Origin: Paludibacter sp.
GTDB taxonomy: Bacteria > Bacteroidota > Bacteroidia > Bacteroidales > Paludibacteraceae
Assembly (NCBI GenBank): GCA_028692715.1
Contig: JAQUWU010000036.1
Coordinates: forward strand, 13,115 to 50,473
Direction: 5' to 3'
Length of the DNA stretch: 37,359 nt
Shown: piece by piece, positions 34,195-37,359 of the stretch
How the letters are laid out: each line of letters opens with the position of its first letter
Numbering within the stretch: the first letter of the stretch is position 1
Made by a program: the position numbers and the translations under genes
The notes under the pieces: generated by a model
Told to the model about the DNA's origin: nothing
The model's input: the letters and a program-made list of their open reading frames with translations, nothing else
Database searches by the model: none

Positions 34195-35520
34195 TTATTT
34201 AGCCAAATCAATTTTGGTTTTCATGTTTTTAATTTTTTCATTTTCAACCAATTGAAGTACATCTTTTACTTTTTTTGTTTTGACAGCCACAAATGAATAA
34301 TACTCTTTCACTTCTACCATTCCAAGTTCATCTTTCGCTAATTGTCCTTTTTTAAACATAAAACCTACTATGTCCATTTTACTGATTTTATCTTTTTTGC
34401 CTTTTCCAATATAAAGTGTCGACCATTCAGGTTTAGGAGGTGCCGAAACTAACTTAGGTAATGAAAATGCCAACGGAACAGGCAGGATAAAATCAGGAAG
34501 ATTCTCTTCGGCCGCCAATAAAACAAAGGATTTCCCTTCAGCATTCATTCGTGCAGTACGACCATTACGGTGTATATATTCATCAATTCTAACCGGAACA
34601 TCGAAATGTATAATATTTTTTATTTCGGGAATGTCTAAACCTCTCGAAGCTAAATCGGTAGAAATAAAGGCCGTACAACTTCCATTTCGGAATTTTGAAA
34701 GTGCTCTTTCTCGATCGGGTTGCTCAAGTTTCCCGTGAAAGAATTCATTTGCCAATTTACGGGTAGTGAGATAGGCACTCACTTTTTCCACCACTTCCCG
34801 TTGATTACAAAAAATCAATGTTGAATCATTTCCCAGATAACATAACAGATCAAACAATGCCGCCATTTTATCGTTGCTGCTTGCTTTTACTGAAAAGCTT
34901 TCAAGCCCTTTTAATGCGTTGTTTTTCTCAGAATAATCGAGTTTTATTGGATTTTTAATACCCGTAAATTCAGGAACTGTGACAGCATCGGTAGCTGACG
35001 TAAGTATACGTTTTTCGATAGTTGGAACTCGTGATAGTATTGCTTCCATTTGTTCAGAGAAACCCATTTCGAGCGATTTATCAAACTCATCAAGTACAAT
35101 TAAACGAATGGCGTCAGTAGCAAAATTTTCTCTTTCCACATGATCTTGCAGTCGCCCGGGAGTGCCAATTAATAATGCCGGTGGCACTTCTAAATCGCGT
35201 TTTTCTTTGTTCGAAGGTCTGCCGCCAAAACAGGTATTTACTTTGTAACCCGTACTCATGCTGCGCCAAACCTGCTCGATTTGTTGAGCCAGTTCGCGGG
35301 ATGGAGCTATAATTAATGCCTGTACTTTTTGAATTTCAGGATTCAAATTTAATAAAATTGGTAGCAAATACGCCAATGTTTTACCTGAACCGGTTGGCGA
35401 AAGAAGTATTATATCATTTCCTTTTTCGTTTGCATCTAAAGTTGCCAATTGCATGGCATTTAATGATTCAATATCCATGCTTTTCAGCGTGTTATCAATC
35501 AATTTTGAATTATTTTTCAT
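34195..35520 (-). CDS. DEAD-box RNA helicase with DbpA-type C-terminal domain
   Basis: The 441-residue protein has Walker A SPTGSGKT (41-48), motif Ia PSRELAQQ (73-80), TPGR (120-123), motif II DEFD (144-147), motif III SAT (175-177) and motif VI HRNGRTAR. The final ~75 residues (WSTLYIGKGKKDKISKMDIVGFM) form the DbpA RNA-binding domain. DbpA helicases act on 23S rRNA in 50S subunit assembly. Motif II is DEFD instead of DEAD; other residues look intact. A -7 element (TATCTTTG, 35525-35532) ends only 4 bp before the ATG at 35520, so the mRNA would be nearly leaderless, or the true start is Met15 at 35478 (MDIESLNAMQ). I keep the longer form. Confidence 0.88.
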   Translation of the reverse strand: MKNNSKLIDNTLKSMDIESLNAMQLATLDANEKGNDIILLSPTGSGKTLAYLLPILLNLNPEIQKVQALIIAPSRELAQQIEQVWRSMSTGYKVNTCFGGRPSNKEKRDLEVPPALLIGTPGRLQDHVERENFATDAIRLIVLDEFDKSLEMGFSEQMEAILSRVPTIEKRILTSATDAVTVPEFTGIKNPIKLDYSEKNNALKGLESFSVKASSNDKMAALFDLLCYLGNDSTLIFCNQREVVEKVSAYLTTRKLANEFFHGKLEQPDRERALSKFRNGSCTAFISTDLASRGLDIPEIKNIIHFDVPVRIDEYIHRNGRTARMNAEGKSFVLLAAEENLPDFILPVPLAFSLPKLVSAPPKPEWSTLYIGKGKKDKISKMDIVGFMFKKGQLAKDELGMVEVKEYYSFVAVKTKKVKDVLQLVENEKIKNMKTKIDLAK

Positions 35521-35524
35521 GCTG

Positions 35525-35532
35525 CAAAGATA
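35525..35532 (-). promoter_or_regulatory. predicted helicase promoter (-7 element)
   Basis: The minus strand reads TATCTTTG, a perfect TAnnTTTG match, 4 bp before the annotated start. It implies a leaderless mRNA or a downstream start codon. Confidence 0.5.
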
Positions 35533-35585
35533 ATGGAAATTTGAATGGAAATGGTTTTTTTAGTCAATAGGTTGGTGTAAAATAT

Positions 35586-35621
35586 AAATGTCTGACTCTG
35601 TTTTAATAGAATCAGACATTT
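35586..35621. terminator. terminator of the methyltransferase gene
   Basis: AAATGTCTGACTCT (35586-35599) pairs with AGAATCAGACATTT (35608-35621) over 14 positions with one wobble or mismatch and an 8-nt loop. It follows the methyltransferase stop by 8 bp on the minus strand. Confidence 0.75.
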
Positions 35622-35628
35622 TGAGGTG

Positions 35629-36261
35629 TTATTTTTTTTCAATAAGTTCAATTTCAATAATATGATTTGTCTCGTTTACAATTTCAGAAATCACCCTGAA
35701 ATTTCCTTGCTTTATGAGACTGTGAATTCCACCGTTTTTCTGAAAGTTTTTAAAATTCCGGTAATGTTCCCTCCCAGCAACAAATTCAATTATTTTACTG
35801 AAAATTCCAGCTAGGTTATTCGGTTGAGGTGTCAGATAATCGCCAATAATTATTCTTTTGGCTACTTGTGCCATATCAAGCATTAAGCTTAATCTCTCAT
35901 TTTCATTGATTTCATGAATCACATAGGTTGTAATTGCGTAGTCAGATTTATCTGTAATTTCAGTATTTAGTTTTGCGAGGGATGTGTGCTTAAATTCTAT
36001 TCCAGTAAAAGTATTTTTTGATAGATTTTTGTTTGCCTTCTCGATATTTCGCTTCGAAAGATCTATTCCCAAAGCGTACTTGCATTTATCCGACAATAAA
36101 AACTCAAGATATCCGGTACCACAACCTATATCAATTATAGTACTACCTGTAGGAATAATTTCTTTAATTTGATTAAATAAATTTTTCTGGTTAGGTGCTA
36201 TAATTTTATCGTAAAAAATACCATCGTACCAATGGAATTTGTTTGTTTTTTCTGACATCAA
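35629..36261 (-). CDS. class I SAM-dependent methyltransferase
   Basis: The 210-residue protein has motif I IIDIGCGTGYLEFLL (DIGCGTG, 44-50), an acidic residue at the end of the second strand (GIDLSKRNIEKA), and a motif IV-like YAITTYVIHEINE. It is a small cytosolic methyltransferase of unknown substrate; the C-terminal part with AGREHYRNFKNFQKNGGI resembles small-molecule methyltransferases, but no closer call is justified. It starts 11 bp after the stop of the flavoprotein and is probably in the same operon. The start may be either Met1 or Met2. Confidence 0.85.
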   Translation of the reverse strand: MMSEKTNKFHWYDGIFYDKIIAPNQKNLFNQIKEIIPTGSTIIDIGCGTGYLEFLLSDKCKYALGIDLSKRNIEKANKNLSKNTFTGIEFKHTSLAKLNTEITDKSDYAITTYVIHEINENERLSLMLDMAQVAKRIIIGDYLTPQPNNLAGIFSKIIEFVAGREHYRNFKNFQKNGGIHSLIKQGNFRVISEIVNETNHIIEIELIEKK

Positions 36262-36272
36262 TTTTTAGGTAT

Positions 36273-37359
36273 TTACATTCCGGGGAATCGACCTATGATT
36301 CCCAATTTGCTCCATTTTGCATATTTTCCCCAAGCTTGTTTTAACCAGTGACCAACAATTGGCATCGGTATCATAATTTCTCGTTTGTGGTCACGATAAA
36401 CAAATGCTGCACCATTACCCATATCCATCACGCACATAATATTTAAATGAGCCTGATAACCTTTCATATTTGAACCGTTTTTTTCCATTTCAAGTATATT
36501 GTGTGCTGCATTTCTACCCATCACTTCGGCAATATGACCTTGTTTTGCAGCCCAGTCCGGACCTTCGTAAGCGGCAGCATCACCAATGGCAAATACATTT
36601 GGAAATTCTTCCACCTGATTAAAATCATTTATTTTCACAAAACCGGCTTCTGACAATGGCAAATCTGTGCTTTTCAACAACGGAGAACCCGCACCTGCAG
36701 CAATGAATATCACTAAATCGGATTCAAGTTTTGATCCATCTTCAAATATCACGGCATCTTCTACGAATTCGGTGATTTTTTTTCCAAATCGGCTTTTGAT
36801 ATTCTGTGCTTCAAACATTTTGTGAATGGCTTTCATAGCACCTTTTCCCATTTTAGCACCTGGTTCGGCCATTGGAGCAAACATTGTCAGTTCAAAGTTC
36901 TTACGAATACCTTTCTTTTTCAGGTAATGATTGATATTGAAAAGCAACTCAAAAGCCGGACCGCCACGGACTGCCGATTTATCTTTTGGATTACCACCAA
37001 AACCAATCGCTATTTTTGCACTGCCTTTGGCTACTAATGCATCCAATTTATCACGCAGTTGAGCTGTTTGCTGAGGCTGTCCACAAATGGTAGACGTAAA
37101 TTCAACTCCTTTAGGCTGCATTTTTCCTGAGCCAAATGCAACTACCAGATAATCATAATTTAGATTTTGGGTTTCCAGCATCACTTTATTTTCTGCTGCA
37201 CTAAGTCCGGTTACCTTGTCAATAATCAGATGGAAGCCATATTTCTTCTGAATGGATGCCAATGATATTTTGGCATTATCGTATTTAAGTTCATGAACCG
37301 GAATCCAAATAGAGATTGGAAACACGAATAAAAAATCGCGATCTGAAACGAGTGTAACA
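36273..37359 (-). CDS. NAD(P)/FAD-dependent oxidoreductase, sulfide:quinone reductase-like (5'-partial)
   Basis: The frame runs off the right edge. Bases 37326-37358 translate in frame as VTLVSDRDFLF joined to VFPISIWIPVHEL, the usual family stretch after the missing N-terminal FAD-binding GxGxxG, so the GTG at 37325 is not the true start. Visible features are LNYDYLVVAFGSG, the family segment GFGGNPKDKSAVRGGPAFELLFNI, and the second flavin motif FPNVFAIGDAAAYEG. Two cysteines (TICGQ and NIMCVMDMG) lie where SQR redox cysteines might be, but the classic set is not complete. It belongs to the SQR/NDH-2-like flavoproteins and probably reduces quinone; the electron donor is uncertain. Confidence 0.82.
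   Translation of the reverse strand, partial: VTLVSDRDFLFVFPISIWIPVHELKYDNAKISLASIQKKYGFHLIIDKVTGLSAAENKVMLETQNLNYDYLVVAFGSGKMQPKGVEFTSTICGQPQQTAQLRDKLDALVAKGSAKIAIGFGGNPKDKSAVRGGPAFELLFNINHYLKKKGIRKNFELTMFAPMAEPGAKMGKGAMKAIHKMFEAQNIKSRFGKKITEFVEDAVIFEDGSKLESDLVIFIAAGAGSPLLKSTDLPLSEAGFVKINDFNQVEEFPNVFAIGDAAAYEGPDWAAKQGHIAEVMGRNAAHNILEMEKNGSNMKGYQAHLNIMCVMDMGNGAAFVYRDHKREIMIPMPIVGHWLKQAWGKYAKWSKLGIIGRFPGM

Overview
The window is a piece of a Bacteroidota chromosome, most likely Bacteroidales. The evidence is the low GC, -7 promoter elements of the TAnnTTTG type, a type IX secretion (T9SS) sorting domain, several SusC/TonB-type receptors with an N-terminal carboxypeptidase-like domain, a Porin_10-type barrel, and housekeeping proteins of Bacteroidota type. 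Both ends cut through genes: an MBG-repeat adhesin on the left and a sulfide:quinone-reductase-like flavoprotein on the right.

Layout. 1-3.9 kb: a repeat-rich T9SS-secreted surface protein with an outer-membrane barrel directly behind it. 4.2-8.3 kb: nitrogen and redox genes, namely alanine dehydrogenase with a divergent Lrp/AsnC regulator, a nitroreductase and NADP-glutamate dehydrogenase. 8.8-16.2 kb: a run of plus-strand genes (Porin_10 barrel, periplasmic solute-binding protein, homoserine O-acetyltransferase metA, MscS-type channel, U32 peptidase/RNA-modification protein). 16.3-19.6 kb: a three-gene islet at the 3' end of alaS. 19.5-24.8 kb: alaS, divergent from an M23 peptidase, murI and a secreted cupin. 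25.1-28.2 kb: a probable heavy-metal operon (Cys/His-rich membrane protein, TonB receptor with a Cys-rich plug motif, exported HMA protein). 28.4-31.2 kb: a TonB receptor behind a TPP riboswitch, so a predicted thiamine receptor. 31.4-37.4 kb: comM/yifB, an unknown outer-membrane protein, a DbpA-like helicase, a methyltransferase and the flavoprotein.

The most interesting region is the islet at 16.4-19.5 kb. It is a tight operon of a PD-(D/E)XK nuclease-like protein, a Beta-family protein, and a zinc-ribbon protein with a RES (NAD-degrading toxin-type) domain. It is bracketed by the real 3' end of alaS and a diverged second copy of the last ~25 codons of alaS including the stop. This is the footprint of insertion at the alaS 3' end, and no integrase is present. 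The gene content suggests an uncharacterised anti-phage or other conflict system; that role is inference.

The window also holds several families of small repeats. A GC-rich palindromic repeat has entered the reading frames of alaS, murI and the U32 gene without breaking them. A 122-bp palindromic MITE-like element occurs twice, one copy carrying a nested 150-bp insertion bounded by 8-bp repeats. A 163-bp element has 13-bp inverted ends. Octamer (TGATGTGA) arrays begin at or just after the stop codons of two unrelated genes.
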